64,000 nt of DNA, from NCBI GenBank assembly GCA_963669155.1, contig OZ022591.1:12448707-12512706 (forward strand), written 5' to 3'. The DNA is from Arbacia lixula (lineage: Eukaryota; Echinodermata; Echinoidea; Arbacioida; Arbaciidae). The translations under genes were made by a program, and so were the position numbers. This document shows positions 11,451-29,273 of the stretch, piece after piece (position 1 is the first letter of the stretch; the number at the start of each line of letters is the position of its first letter). A model generated the notes under the pieces. It made no database searches, had not been told where the DNA came from, and saw only the letters and a list, made by a program, of their open reading frames with translations.

Positions 11451-12820
11451 GGACACAACGAACAATAGTGTACAACGGATAGTGTCCATTTTTGCTTATT
11501 ACATGACGTCATCCAGCCACTGCCGAGAGCCAATTTATGAATGAAAATATAGTAAGCATGCGCAGTGCAAGCCTTCTATGTCCCCACATAGTATTCCACC
11601 AAAACAAGTGTAAAATTCTCTATCACCTCGTACCAAAATCGACCTAGAATTTCACTTTCCCATATTTTATATGAATTTTGAAAGGTATTCTCAGAGGATC
11701 TATTTTCTCACCGATACCGCACAGGTAAGCGAATTTCGATTGCTTCTTGCTTTTCCGTGAAAATCGTACGAATTAGCGTCACCCCCGCATCACGACGAAC
11801 TATTGTCCATAGACTGTGTACAACGGATAGATCGTCCGCGCACAGCGATTCAGAGACCGCTGATTGGGCAATCGCGCAGATCACGTCATGACCACGTGGT
11901 TGCCTTCCGACTGCGTGTGGAAGTATCGATAGCGATAACGATATCCGGTCACATTGTGTACGCAGGAAATGGTCTTGGTTCGTGATCGGATCGCTCCAGT
12001 ATCGATCGAAAATTATCGAAACTCTGCAATTTCATGCATATTGACTGACGGTCCTAAAACCCGGAAGCCAATTGACTTTGTACACGTTGCGATAGACTCT
12101 ACAAATTCCAACAAACACGATGCGGGGGTGACGCTAATTCGTACGATTTTCACGGAAAAGCAAGAAGCAATCGAAATTCGCTTACCTGTGCGGTATCGGT
12201 GAGAAAATAGATCCTCTGAGAATACCTTTCAAAATTCATATAAAATATAGGAAAGTGAAATTCTAGGTCGATTTTGGTACGAGGTGATAGAGAATTTTAC
12301 ACTTGTTTTGGTGGAATACTGTGTGGGGACATAGAAGGCTTGCACTGCGCATGCTTACTATATTTTCATTCATAAATTGGCTCTCGGCAGTGGCTGGATG
12401 ACGTCATGTAATAAGCAAAAATGGACACGACCGCTAGCGACCACGCTCCGCTATCCGTTGTACACGATTGTTCGTCGTGCGCATCGTGTTTGTTGGAATT
12501 TGTAGAGTCTATCGCAACGTGTACAAAGTCAATTGGCTTCCGGGTTTTAGGACCGTCAGTCAATATGCATGAAATTGCAGAGTTTCGATAATTTTCGATC
12601 GATACTGGAGCGATCCGATCACGAACCAAGACCATTTCCTGCGTACACAATGTGACCGGATATCGTTATCGCTATCGATACTTCCACACGCAGTCGGAAG
12701 GCAACCACGTGGTCATGACGTGATCTGCGCGATTGCCGAATCAGCGGTCTCCGAATCGCTGATCGCGGACGATCTATCCGTTGTACACAGTCTATGGACA
12801 ATAGTTCGTCGTGTTGGACC
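11451..12820. mobile_element. Family V element, doubled copy with alternating inverted blocks
   Basis: Four blocks are seen: Y (11465-11790), X (11795-12122), Y inverted (12123-12447) and X inverted (12479-12815). The ends are GGACACAACGAACAATAG on the left and the mirror ACTATTG.. / ..GTGTTGGACC on the right. The copy at 18.2 kb has the simpler order Y then X-inverted, so this one looks like that element with an inverted second copy lodged between its halves. The two 57-residue matching frames seen here are simply the X block read twice and are not genes. Confidence 0.75.
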
Positions 12821-13380
12821 CTGTCTAGCGCATCTACAGTATTGTTTGCTAAGCAGACAATCCTTGATTGAAAACCGAGGTGTGTAATAAGCGCCATGAA
12901 AAGTGTATGAATCAGCATTAACATACATGTACAAATTGTAAAGAGCAGCATTGTGCATAGCACAGAGTTAAACAGTTTTTTGTCAGAGTGACCTGTTCCT
13001 TTAATGCGCCAGACGACAGGAGGCAGGTCTACTACTAGCTCCATTCACTGTGGCACGGGAGGCATGTATCCTATGTCGTGCCAGTCAATTATCAAAGACA
13101 TGCCAGCCTCACAGTTACACTTACACCTGACCTTTAAAGCGCTTCCAAGTAAGAGATGCCAAAAGGAACTCTAAGAGTACCACATGTATGTTTGTAGTAT
13201 GTGCTACTCCTTGATGCACATTCATGGGGCTGTGGGTTTAAAGGGAATGATTGATCCAGATGAGAAGAATCTTTGATTCAGTGACATTTTGCAGCAAGAA
13301 CATGTTTCAAGATTCAAGAAAACTTGTTTAGAGCATAAAAAGAAGCTCTGAAAATTTTTCGTAGCTAAATGTTGGCATTT
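12821..13380. other. No gene seen
   Basis: Spacer between the doubled V element and the TA-target palindromes. No coding or repeat signal can be supported. Confidence 0.4.
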
Positions 13381-13697
13381 ACCGTATCGACCGGCAGATA
13401 TTACGCCCTCGCACATAAGACGCACCTCGACTTTGAGCACGCAATTTGAAAAAAAAAAAAATCGGGTCTCACGTACATGTATACACATGTATGGGACTAT
13501 GCATTGTGTGACAACAATCAACACCCAACAACAAAATAGATGGCTTTGATAGCCTGACACAATAACGGTAATACGATCTCAATCACATCATCAGCATAAT
13601 TACCAGTTCAAAGAAAGCACCAGAACTAGTATTTGTCAGAGATACCACAAAGAAACCGCTAGCTAGAAAGCTAAGCCCTAAGGATAACCTCTGTTAG

Positions 13698-13848
13698 ATC
13701 AGAGCCGCTATTGTTGCTTTGATCCGACCTCCAGGTGGCGCTGTACACCTTTTGGCCTCGGAGATAAAAAAAAAAAAAATCTCAGCGGACGATAATGTGT
13801 ACAGCGCCACCTCGAGGACGGATCAAAGCAACAATAGCGGCTCTGATC
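13698..13848. repeat. Central hairpin of the outer palindromic element
   Basis: GATCAGAGCCGCTATTGTTG at the left is mirrored by CAACAATAGCGGCTCTGATC at the right, with arms of about 55 bp enclosing an A-rich loop (13768-13784). GTGGCGCTGTACAC and GTGTACAGCGCCAC are the inner parts. Confidence 0.85.
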
Positions 13849-13850
13849 TA

Positions 13851-14614
13851 CCGTATTTTTCGGTGTATAAGACGCATGTTTTTACCCTTGAAAATCTCGC
13901 CAAAGTCCGGCTGCGTCTTATACACGGCGTTAGCAAAAATTGGGTCTTTCAAACCAACACGTATACACATGTATGGGACTCTATACAGTCAACAACACAA
14001 TAGATGGCTTTGATAGCCTGACACAATTGATGTACCAGTAATACGATCTCAATCACATCACCAGCATACTTAACCGGAACTAAAAAAGCCCAAGGATTAG
14101 TATTTGTCCGCGAGACAACTCAAAGAAACCGCTGATCAAAAGGTTTAAACTAGAAAACTCCGTTTGATGGAGGCTGCCATTGATTCTGTTACCAGCTAGC
14201 TCTGGCCACAAGCTGGCGCTAGTACACAAAGATCGTTCTTTGTGTACTAGCGCCAGCTTGTGGCCAGAGCTAGCTGGTAACAGAATCAATGGCAGCCTCC
14301 ATCAAACGGAGTTTTCTAGTTTAAACCTTTTGATCAGCGGTTTCTTTGAGTTGTCTCGCGGACAAATACTAATCCTTGGGCTTTTTTAGTTCAGGTTTAG
14401 TATGCTGGTGATGTGATTGAGATCGTATTACTGATACATCAATTGTGTCAGGCTATCAAAGCCATCTATTTTGTTGTTGACTGTATATAGTCCCATACAT
14501 GTGTTATATGTGTTGAAACTTTATACGGACCCGATTTTTTTTTTTTTTGAATTGCGTGCTCAAAGTGGGGGTGCGTCTTTTACGCCGTTGCGTCTTGTAC
14601 GCCGAAATTTACGG
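13851..14614. mobile_element. TA-target palindromic MITE (inner copy) inserted in its relative
   Basis: Begins CCGTATTTTTCGGTGTATAA and ends GCCGAAATTTACGG, flanked by TA at 13849-13850 and 14615-14616. Removing it and one TA restores the outer element's arm (GATCTAAC.GAGG, with one mismatch), so the TA pair is the target duplication. The whole 764 bp folds on itself about position 14234, and the central 310 bp is nearly perfect. TA targeting suggests the Tc1/mariner group, but the terminal motif alone does not prove it. Confidence 0.88.
14080..14389. repeat. Near-perfect 310-bp palindrome with 4-base spacer
   Basis: Arms 14080-14232 and 14237-14389 around TCGT. Both strands give the same 69-residue open frame with one residue different (Glu/Lys), so the arms are about 99 percent identical. 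It is the core of the inner TA-target element, and the frames are not genes. Confidence 0.92.
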
Positions 14615-14944
14615 TAACGGAGGTTATCCTTAGGGCTTAGCTTTCTAGCTAGCGGTTTCTTTGGGGTGTCTCAGACAAATACCAGTCCTGGTGCTTTCTT
14701 CGTACCTGTAATTATGCTGATGATGTGATTGAGATCGTATTACCGGTATTATGTCGGGCTATCAAAGCCATTTATTTTGTTGTTAAATGTTGATTGTTGT
14801 CACACAATGCATAGTCCCATACATGTGTATACGTGTAAGTTTGAAAGACCCGACTTTTTCTAACGCCGTGTATAAGGCGCACCCGGACTTTGGCGTGATT
14901 TTCAAGGAGAAAAACATGCGTCTTATACACCGAAAAATACGGTA

Positions 14945-15425
14945 CTTTGGGATATCATTCTTGAGGTATTTTGGGGGAATGACTGTACATTCTCTCCTGC
15001 GATAATGAATATTTCGTATGGGCTCCATTTTTCATTTTGGAAGTTAAATCGCAATGAGGGTCTAAAATGTTTAAATACTAATTTGCCTATGTGCAATCAA
15101 TAGTAATTAATATTAATAAAGTAATTATTTGAAGTGATTGGCCTTAGAGTGCCCTTGTGTATTTATAAGTATATTCAAGGCCCCCAAATGAATGCTATTT
15201 GCCATTTCTTGTTTTTGTCTTGACACCCTTATGCTACATTCAGAGGTGTAACATCGTAAGTTCCCTTTGCCATATTTATGTGCTTTTCCAAAAATGACTT
15301 CAGAGGCTCAAAGTGGGTCAACTCCCCTTTAACCTCCTGTACATGATGGTGCATATTCATTGTACATTTTGTTTTTTTGCTAACATTTACCTTTTAAAAA
15401 TAACTACCATATGCCACTGTGACAG
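14945..15425. other. No gene seen
   Basis: AT-rich spacer between two MITEs. Confidence 0.4.
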
Positions 15426-15429
15426 TTGA

Positions 15430-15793
15430 AGGGAATATACTGAACTGGGAAGACAAAAAGCCTTCTAAAAGGTAATCATGAGCAATCTTCTTGCAAATGG
15501 TCTTTCATTCATGTATTGTCCATTTAAGAAACTTGCTGAAAGTTATTTGCCTTCAAATGATCCACATTTGGAGAAATTAGTCAAAATTTGAGAAATCCTC
15601 CAAGTGTTCAGGCCGAACATTTTGTGGATTTGTGATTTAAGTCACTGATTACTCCAAATGTGGATCATTTAAGGGCAAATAACTTTCAGCTAGATTCTAA
15701 AATGGACAATACATGACTGTAAAACCATTGGCAAGAAAATTGCCCACAATCAACTTTTTGAAGGCTTTTTGTCTTCCCAGTACATTATTCCCT
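15430..15793. mobile_element. Family B MITE (364 bp)
   Basis: AGGGAATATACTGAACTGGG at the left, mirrored by CCAGTACATTATTCCCT at the right. TTGA and TTAA lie outside the ends, as expected for a TTAA target. Arms contain AATGATCCACATTTGGAG and its complement. No coding capacity. Confidence 0.88.
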
Positions 15794-15799
15794 TTAAGT

Positions 15800-17220
15800 A
15801 TGAAAATTAAAACAGTACTGAAATCTGCATTGCCAAATGGAAAGAAACTAAAAAGCTCCCCATCTGTGGCTTTGTACAGTACACTAAAGATGTTTACACA
15901 AGTCCTAGCATGTGTACACTGTAGTAAGTTTAAACACTGCTTAGTACATTTTTTAGCCCCTTTGATGCATGTATATTGTAGGAAAGGTGAATGGGTAAAA
16001 GTGGGTGTGTCTGGGGAAAAGGGATTTGTACAAAAGGTTTTGGTTGATGGTAGAGTGAGTTGAGGTTAGAAATAATATGGTCTGGGTCGTAAGGGTAGTT
16101 TCTATACATGTCTGAGGTGACAGATTAAAGGAGGGTGATGGAACTACAGAGTAGGCAAGCAAGTGAAGCAACCCGCAGTGAAGGTTGAGATTATGCAGCA
16201 ATACAGATACTCCTACATGTACTCACACGTGTAGCACAATGTACATAGTGTACAGGTAAACTGTATACAATTTGAGTACTTACATGTATGTACTACTGTC
16301 CATGACATGTACAATGTACATGTAGCCCTATGAAAGGGAAAATGATTTTTGACATTGCAGGTGTGATTTGTCGTGCCTGATAGCATAAAATTAACACCAT
16401 GAATTCTTCATGATACCCAATGATTAAAGACATGCTTTCAAAAGCGCTCTGTTTTACATAATTGCGTGGGCTACAGTGTACATGTAAATTCGTCTGAGCC
16501 TCCGATTTATTTTGTTTCACTAGCAATGGCAGTACGTAACAGCACATCAAACTATGATGAATGAGGCAATCTTATTTTAGATTGGAGAAGTTGTAATGTT
16601 CACTTCTCGGAGACACCACAACGTACGCCCAGTCTATTTAGGATTGGTATTTTGAGAATGATGGAATAGGGAAATCACATTTAGGCAGATTGAGCAATGC
16701 TGTAATATTTGCTTCTGTCATACATACCCCATTATCCAACATATCTTGCTGCTAATGTGACACATTGATCGATTGTAGTAACTATACATTGTAATGAATA
16801 TTGCTGATTTGGTTAAGACAAAGAATTGTTTGCTTTTGTCGATAAATACCAAATGTTGCACACATGTATGTACATGTATGTAAACCCCTAAGACCCCTTG
16901 CCCCCCCCCTACATGTAGAGGACATGGCTAAGAAATATTTTGCCAGTGTTAAAAGGGTATCAGTAGCACAAGAGATAGGGGTACAGGTGTATCCTTTGTT
17001 GGTTTGTTTTTGCTTTCCTTTGCCTTTTTTGACGTATCACTTTTGGCACAAAAGTAATCTTGTTTGATATACTGTGATAGGCAGAGAAGTTTGGTATTGC
17101 AAATTGTGTGCTTTAAAATACAAAACTTGCAGCATAAAGACGCAATCTCGTCTGTTATCCGGGATTCTTTCTATTTTCTAATTCAAACCTGGTAACTGAA
17201 TTGGAACTGGATCAGAGCCC
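15800..17220. other. No gene seen; tacatgta-rich stretch
   Basis: Clusters of the self-complementary word TACATGTA (16210-16330 and 16860-16880) and a C-run near 16902-16910. Short frames (15713-16063 on the + strand and others) carry no recognisable domain. Confidence 0.4.
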
Positions 17221-17329
17221 ATACCGGAAGATTTCTGGTCACTTACCAAGACAGTCTCCCAGGCCTAAATTAGGTTAACACATGTCACCTTTGTATACAG
17301 TAGGATCTTACCAATATAAGCCTGAGACA

Positions 17330-18120
17330 AATGAATTGGTTCAACTTAATGACCCAAACCAGTCTGAAATGCAGAGGTTTAAAGTCCAGTACCTGTCTGA
17401 AATGTGTCAACAGGTTTAAGTCAAATACCAGTCTGAAATGTATTTGCCTAGGTTTAAAGATTGCCCGTCCCTTTTGCAAGCGTAAAATTTGAAATCGTCT
17501 ATCAAGATCGTAAATTGAAGAAAGTGTGATTCAAGACCATTTCTAAGAATATAGCATGTTGAAGCTTTCTGTGTATGTAAAAATTTCAGACGTTAAATTT
17601 CAAACCGACTTTTTTCGTAGTACGAAAAAAGTATTAGTCTTTGTTACAGTATCTATGTGGTTATTATGCATGTGTGAAATCCTAATTTTATGAGTAATTA
17701 CCAAACTTTGGAAATGATTCCTTCTGTAGAACATTTTTTTTCATAATGCGTTTTATAATTTAATAAACAGATTAATCAATAAAGCAGATATTTCAACACA
17801 AACTGCTAAGAGCCTGAGGTAAAGACTATTAATCAGACGTTGTTTACGTGCATTATTTGAATTTTACACTACGTATCAGTTTCAAATTATGAATATACAG
17901 CTTGCTAACACTTCTTTATATGTTTTGCCAATGTTTTGATGGTTTTGGGGTGATCTGAAAAAGGGACGTGCTGTCTTTAAGGCAAATACCTGTCAGAAAT
18001 GTGTAAACAGGCTTACATTCAAGTCAAATACCAGTCTGAAATACAGGTTAAAGTTCAAGACCAGTCAGAAATAGATGAGAAGATCTACTGGTAGGTTGGT
18101 CAAATTAGTCTGAAAAATAA
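17330..18120. repeat. Diverged minisatellite (CAGTCTGAAATG type), split by element L
   Basis: Units of about 35-45 bp containing CCAGTCTGAAATGCAGGTTTAAAGTC recur with drift at 17350-17455 and again at 17980-18110. The intervening 17458-17976 is a transposon copy. Confidence 0.7.
17458..17976. mobile_element. Family L MITE, copy 1 (519 bp)
   Basis: Starts AGATTGCCCGTCCCTTTTGC and ends GAAAAAGGGACGTGCTGTCT, with TTAA at 17454-17457 and 17977-17980. Copy 2 at 36664-37186 is about 95 percent identical by eye. A near-palindrome, CTTTTTTCGTAGTACGAAAA, sits inside. Confidence 0.85.
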
Positions 18121-18134
18121 CTGGTATTGATTAA

Positions 18135-19178
18135 GCCTGAGTCATATCGATTTTTTCAGAAACCGGTGTTCGATGGCTTTGCGCCGATCGAACATCGATG
18201 CATCGACGGCACATTAACAAATTGTGTACAACGGATAGCGGAGTGCGAACGCCAGCGGTCGTGTACATTTTGCGTATTACATGACGTCATTCAGCCACTG
18301 CCAAGAGCCAATTTATGAATGAAAATATAGTAAGCATGCGCAGTGCAATCCTTCCATTTCCCCACACAGTATTCCACCAAAATAAGTGTGCAATTCTCTA
18401 TCACCTCGTATCAAAATCGACCTAGAATTTCACTTTCCTTTATTTTATATGAGTTATGAAAGGTATTTTCGGAGAATCTATTTTCTCACCGATATCGCAC
18501 ATGTAAGCGAATTTCAATAACTTCTTGCTTTTCCGTCAAAATCTTAAGAATTAGCGTCAATATGGCATCGTGTAAGTTGTAACGTGTAACGTGCACAAAG
18601 TCAATTGGCTTCCGGGTTTCGGACAACGTGACCAGATATCGTTATCGCTATCGATTAGCGACCACGTGGTCATGACATGATCTACGCGATGCACCAATCA
18701 GCGGTCTCCGAATCGCTGTACGAAGACGCTCTACCAGTCTGTTGGCAGCGTGTATGCAAATGAGCCTTAATGAGCGAACTTACGCACAATCGCCACTGTG
18801 CTGTTTCCGGGTTTTCACAACACACGATGCTATCCGTTGTACACAGTCTACAGACAAGTGTTCGTTGTGGCATTGCGCGGTATACTAGTAGTGAACGAAA
18901 AGAAGCCAAGTATGTAGTAGCTGCTTGATCATCGAGCGACCAGTTCGTTCTCTTGATGTGCTACCTTCAAAACTCACAAAAGAGAGTAGGAACCAAGTAA
19001 GCAAATTAAACTAATTAAAAAATATTAAGATAAATTGTGTATAACAGGACTATCAAACAAAAGATTTTGTGCTTTCTAGTCAATTTGGTAATTTCGTCGA
19101 TGCATCGAATTCATCAAAACGAAATCGGAGTTCGACTTCTTCGATCGAACACCGGCTTAATAATCGATTCGACTCAGG
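18135..19178. mobile_element. Family V element, long copy (about 1.04 kb)
   Basis: Left end GCCTGAGTCATATCGATTTT, with GTGTTCGATGG further in. The right end mirrors it, with CGATCGAACACCGG and ATCGATTCGACTCAGGC. TATTGAT occurs at 18125-18131 and again at 19183-19190, which looks like a target duplication. The interior carries the Y block (18230-18560) and an X-inverted block (about 18565-18870). Confidence 0.8.
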
Positions 19179-19199
19179 CCTAGTATTGATAAATAATGT

Positions 19200-19750
19200 C
19201 GTCACAGGTTCTTTTATCATGCATGCCTCTTTTTTTAAACTCTTAAACGTGGGTCATGACTGTATTGCACACATATTCCATAGATTACTTTTAACATTGA
19301 CCACTTGTTCTAATCTACAGTGGACTTGTGTATTCAGCTGTTTAGTAATTCTATAGTCATTGTCAACAACATCCGGATGGGGTAGGATACTGCAATTAAT
19401 ACACAATTGATTTTTTTTTTTTTTGTGCGTGTGGTATAAAACTTGATATCTGTGTGAACGTGCAAAGCTGCACGCCACGCTACATGTACACACAATGTAG
19501 GTCAGGCTCTTGTAAACCTGCCTTACACGTGTACTCTCTGTGTGCTGGCTGATCTGATAGACCTGTGTACTTTATTGCACTGACACAGAAAGATCAACAT
19601 TTCTAATTGGTTATTCAGGGAGCATTTCTTACCGCTTTGGGCGCCCTCAGAGTGTCAGACGTTGGAAATATTACAGAAACCTTGGTAAATTAAACTCTTT
19701 TTGTGTCATGTGTGTATTTTATCACCAGTAATGCACATACATCCCATAAG
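19200..19750. other. No gene seen
   Basis: Spacer with a T-run (19411-19424). No coding or repeat signal can be supported. Confidence 0.4.
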
Positions 19751-19944
19751 CAGAGCTGCCAAGTAGTACTGATTTTCAGTATTTTATACTGAAATTTGAG
19801 AAGAATACTGAAGGTTTCATACAAAATACTGATTTCATCAGCTCTAGTTCATGGGTTGTTGTCTTCACTTAAAAAATGCTGATTTTTCCATCAAAATGCT
19901 TTGATTGTCAGCCTCAAGAATACTGAAATGTAAGGCTGGCAGCC
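19751..19944. mobile_element. Family K MITE (hAT-like ends)
   Basis: CAGAGCTGCCAAG at the left and GGCTGGCAGCCCTG at the right are inverted, with AATACTGA/TCAGTATT words mirrored inside. CATAAG flanks both ends. Ends of the CAGGGCTGCCAA type are typical of non-autonomous hAT elements; the assignment is an inference. Confidence 0.7.
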
Positions 19945-20090
19945 CTGCATAAGGCAGCATGTTATCATGAAGCATGAAGGGTTGTAACAGACAGGGTTTC
20001 CCATTTGCAAAAGTCATGAAACTCGACAGGAATCAGCAGTAGTATACCGAACAATAGCGTGTCTGAAATCTCCCAGTCTTAAGCCCCGTC

Positions 20091-20572
20091 TTAACAGACC
20101 TTCTGAAAACTGAATTACTGCGACATCATCCGGGTAACTTTTTTTTACCCTGCCTATTACGACGGTCCACACTGAGTGCTGCCACGGCAATGTCGCGGCA
20201 ACTTTTGCCGAAAATCTACCCTAGCCCGCCTAGGGTTGACTTTCGATAATTACCGCGACAGTGTCGCAACGTTGTAAGTTTTTCCCTGAACGCCGGAAGG
20301 ACGCATGCGCAATGCAGTCACTGAAGCACAGTGTCGTATTTCCCGTGTTTGGGCCTGGGTTGAATCTCGCGCGTGACCGGCTAGACACGTAGGTTGCTAT
20401 GGAAACCTACCGCGGCAGTGTTTTCAGCGTGTGTCTGTTAAGACGGTGCCGAGAGTTCTACCCCATGTTTTTATGACCTTCGGTGTGGAATTTACCCTGT
20501 GTTTCTTACCCCGACATTGCCGAGACAATTGTCGCGGCAATGTCGCGGCAAGGTCTATTAAAAAGGGGCTTT
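20091..20572. mobile_element. Family J MITE (482 bp), GC-rich
   Basis: AAGCCCCGTCTTAACAGACC at the left is mirrored by AAGGTCTATTAAAAAGGGGCTT at the right. GCAATGTCGCGGCAA and its variants recur inside. The high CpG content comes from the element, so this stretch should not be read as a promoter. Confidence 0.8.
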
Positions 20573-20574
20573 AG

Positions 20575-21806
20575 CCTCACAAACCTTTTCAGGAAAAGTG
20601 AAAAACTATCAATGTTAGTGTTTGAAACCTTCAAAAGTGGCACGATGTCTGTAATACCAGAATTGAAAAATATTGAGTTTGCATAGCCTTGCATGCTGGT
20701 GTAGGGTCTCGGGTCAAGTGGTCATGTGACAAATACATGTTTATTTTGGTGATAAAAATTTGAGTGAGGTAAGACTGGAATAAATTTTGTGTATATTTGC
20801 TTACAAGTAACAAAATACACACACTACACGACACGATTGTTGCTGCTTGTTTGAAATGTTCAGACTAACCAAAATTAGGATGAAACACTGGTACTGAATC
20901 GATATTTCCATAGCCGACCATTTGAGAGAGTGTGTAAATATTTCCTGCATCATGTCTGGGTACAGTACATTGTACGCACAGTGTGTTTTAGAGATGATTC
21001 TTACAAAGTGCATGATTAGTGTCCCTCCAAGTGGATTAATTGCATTTCCTGGTATTTTTTAATCATGTTCTACATTTGTACACTGTGGTTCTCTCACAAC
21101 GTTCACAATAGACCAGTTGCAGGGGTTATACGTTTTAATTTTCTACATTTGGACGAGTCATCAATACATGTCCAGATTAATTGCAGGAATATTCACAAGT
21201 ATTACATTGATCAGTGGATTTATATTAAGGAGTAAATTGTTACTAAAACCAGGCTGAATTTGAATGTTTTGAGCGCCCCTGTGAGAGAGGAAATGAATGT
21301 AAATAATGTATTTGGTACATGTAGGTCCATATTTCAAAAGGTGATATCTACCTTTAAGCTGCTAATCTACAATGCTGCTTGTTATGTCTATCATGCCAAT
21401 TTGTGGTCTAGAGTTGCCAAGCCTTTCTAAATCACTACTAGAATTTGCCCAGAAATGTTGATGTATTTCAATCTGGCTCATGGACTAGATGAAGTAGAGA
21501 GGAAAATCAGGAAATTGCTTCATACAGTGTACTCTACTCTGTCGTTGGGAGTTCCGGTACCAGTATGAACAATTGAACTTAAGAAAATGCAAATCCATTT
21601 TGACGATTTTGATTGAAGATTGATTCTTTAATTTCTGTTTGCCTCTCCTTTCCTCCCTGTTGGTTGATCCTTTTTCTGTTTGTCTCTTTTAAAAAACAAT
21701 TTTTTCTCATATTCCACTAAATTCTCAATTTTGTTCTTCTCTTATGATTTGATTTGAAGAAAATCCCAGCAAAATTCTGTCATGTGTTTCTGTTCCCTCT
21801 TCATTG
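20575..21806. other. Upstream flank or 5' intron of GAPDH
   Basis: AT-rich. There is no obvious promoter within 1.2 kb of the GAPDH start exon, and that exon has its own upstream acceptor. The sequence is therefore probably intron between an unseen leader exon and exon 21810. Confidence 0.45.
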
Positions 21807-21809
21807 CAG

Positions 21810-21862
21810 ATCAGCACCACTTTATCTCATCCCTCTAAGGAACACACGAACTTCCATTCACC
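21810..21862 (+). promoter_or_regulatory. GAPDH 5' untranslated exon part
   Basis: The acceptor TTCATTGCAG ends at 21809, and 53 untranslated bases follow before ATG at 21863 (context CACCATGG, a good Kozak match). This implies at least one leader exon further upstream. Confidence 0.7.
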
Positions 21863-28102
<6,240 letters not shown>

Positions 28103-29060
28103 TCGAGCAGTCAGGAATATAGCCCAGAGAACAGGGAAACTTGGAACATGAATCTTGTCTGCATATTTAAAAACAGGACTTCATCTGCCGTAGTAACATA
28201 TATCTGAAAAACTTACGTGAGTGTAACCATTCATGCAAGATGCGACACATTACTATGAGAACTGAGCTTCCAGTTTCCCCAAAAGAGAAAGAACTTGATT
28301 TAAAATTGATGTCAAAATATCCCTTAATTGTCTTATAGCACAAGCTAACAAAATATATATACACTGTACTATTATTCATGTAAACTGGTTGAAAGACTGT
28401 TACAGCAAATGTTTAAATTCTCAACTCACATTATACCCTATTACTGGTATCTGTGTTCCTAGGAATGAGAGAGCTAGCGCTATCCACCATATACTGCTTT
28501 CAGTCATCCTGTACTCCCTTGTAATTTCATGTGTGTGTTTGAGTGTATCTATGGAGTAGTGTATGGGGATCGATGTGCTGGCTGTTTATCTTTACTATTG
28601 GTCATTAGATACGGTGGCACGTGTGCTGTGGTTGGGAAAAATGCGAAAGCACCGATTAATATTGAATTTTATCTGAAAAGGCAGTACAATTAAACAATGA
28701 AGTTTTCTGTGAGAAGATAAGTTATGTAGTTGATGCAGCAATTATGTTGTTTATTACAAATTCTTTTATAAAAGCTCATGGAGTTTGCAGTTGAAACTGT
28801 TTTGAAGTTTAACTTCCAGAGGCAGAATTAGAGCATTAAACTTTACTATTGTTTTAATTAGTTTTTGTATCTGTGGACTCACATATTTGTAGAATGTTCC
28901 TAATGTTATAATCATAATTTCACAAAACAAGGAGGAAATACCAGTGAGTTGGGTTAACATTGCTATACAGTACCACATTTCTATGTTGTACTTATCTCAG
29001 TACCCCAAGTACCATTGTAATGCTGACTAAATCTCAATAAACTATTTAGAAAGAAACCAT
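28103..29060 (+). other. GAPDH 3' untranslated region
   Basis: AT-rich untranslated sequence from the stop codon to the first good poly(A) signal, nearly 1 kb. No repeat was recognised in it. Confidence 0.65.
29036..29041 (+). terminator. GAPDH poly(A) signal AATAAA
   Basis: CTCAATAAACTATTTAG, about 930 bases after the stop codon. T-rich sequence follows 15-30 bases later, as expected for cleavage. Confidence 0.65.
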
Positions 29061-29273
29061 CTTGTTTATGTACTTTGTGTCCCATATGCCTGGATGTTTC
29101 ACTATTTGCTGTCATCAATCATTCAATTGTACGTGTAGTAAATTTATAACTCAATTCTGCCCAGATTTGTTTCACAACTACTCCCCAATTTTGGGCAACT
29201 TTCTGATATTTTTTTCTCCATAATAGGTTGATTTTAATTTAAAACAGATAGTAATCATATTCCCAGTTTACTA

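Larger units (their letters stand above)
13382..14942. mobile_element. TA-target palindromic MITE (outer copy), split by a relative
   Basis: The left end CCGTATCGACCGGC and right end ACACCGAAAAATACGG are inverted, each flanked by TA (13380-13381 and 14943-14944). Arms 13382-13690 and 14617-14942 match as reverse complements (AGCCCTAAGGATAACCTCTG mirrored). Its centre is a separate hairpin (13698-13848). A related element occupies 13851-14614. Without that insertion the element is about 795 bp. Confidence 0.85.

Noticed and set aside
11954-12650. Two frames sharing an identical 57-residue start
   Set aside because: They are the same transposon block (X) present in both orientations, not a duplicated gene.
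14080-14389. Mirror 69-codon frames differing at one residue
   Set aside because: They arise from the palindrome of the TA-target element, which makes both strands equal.
20160-20540. CpG-rich stretch as a GAPDH promoter
   Set aside because: Its CpG content belongs to the family J inverted-repeat element (20091-20572).
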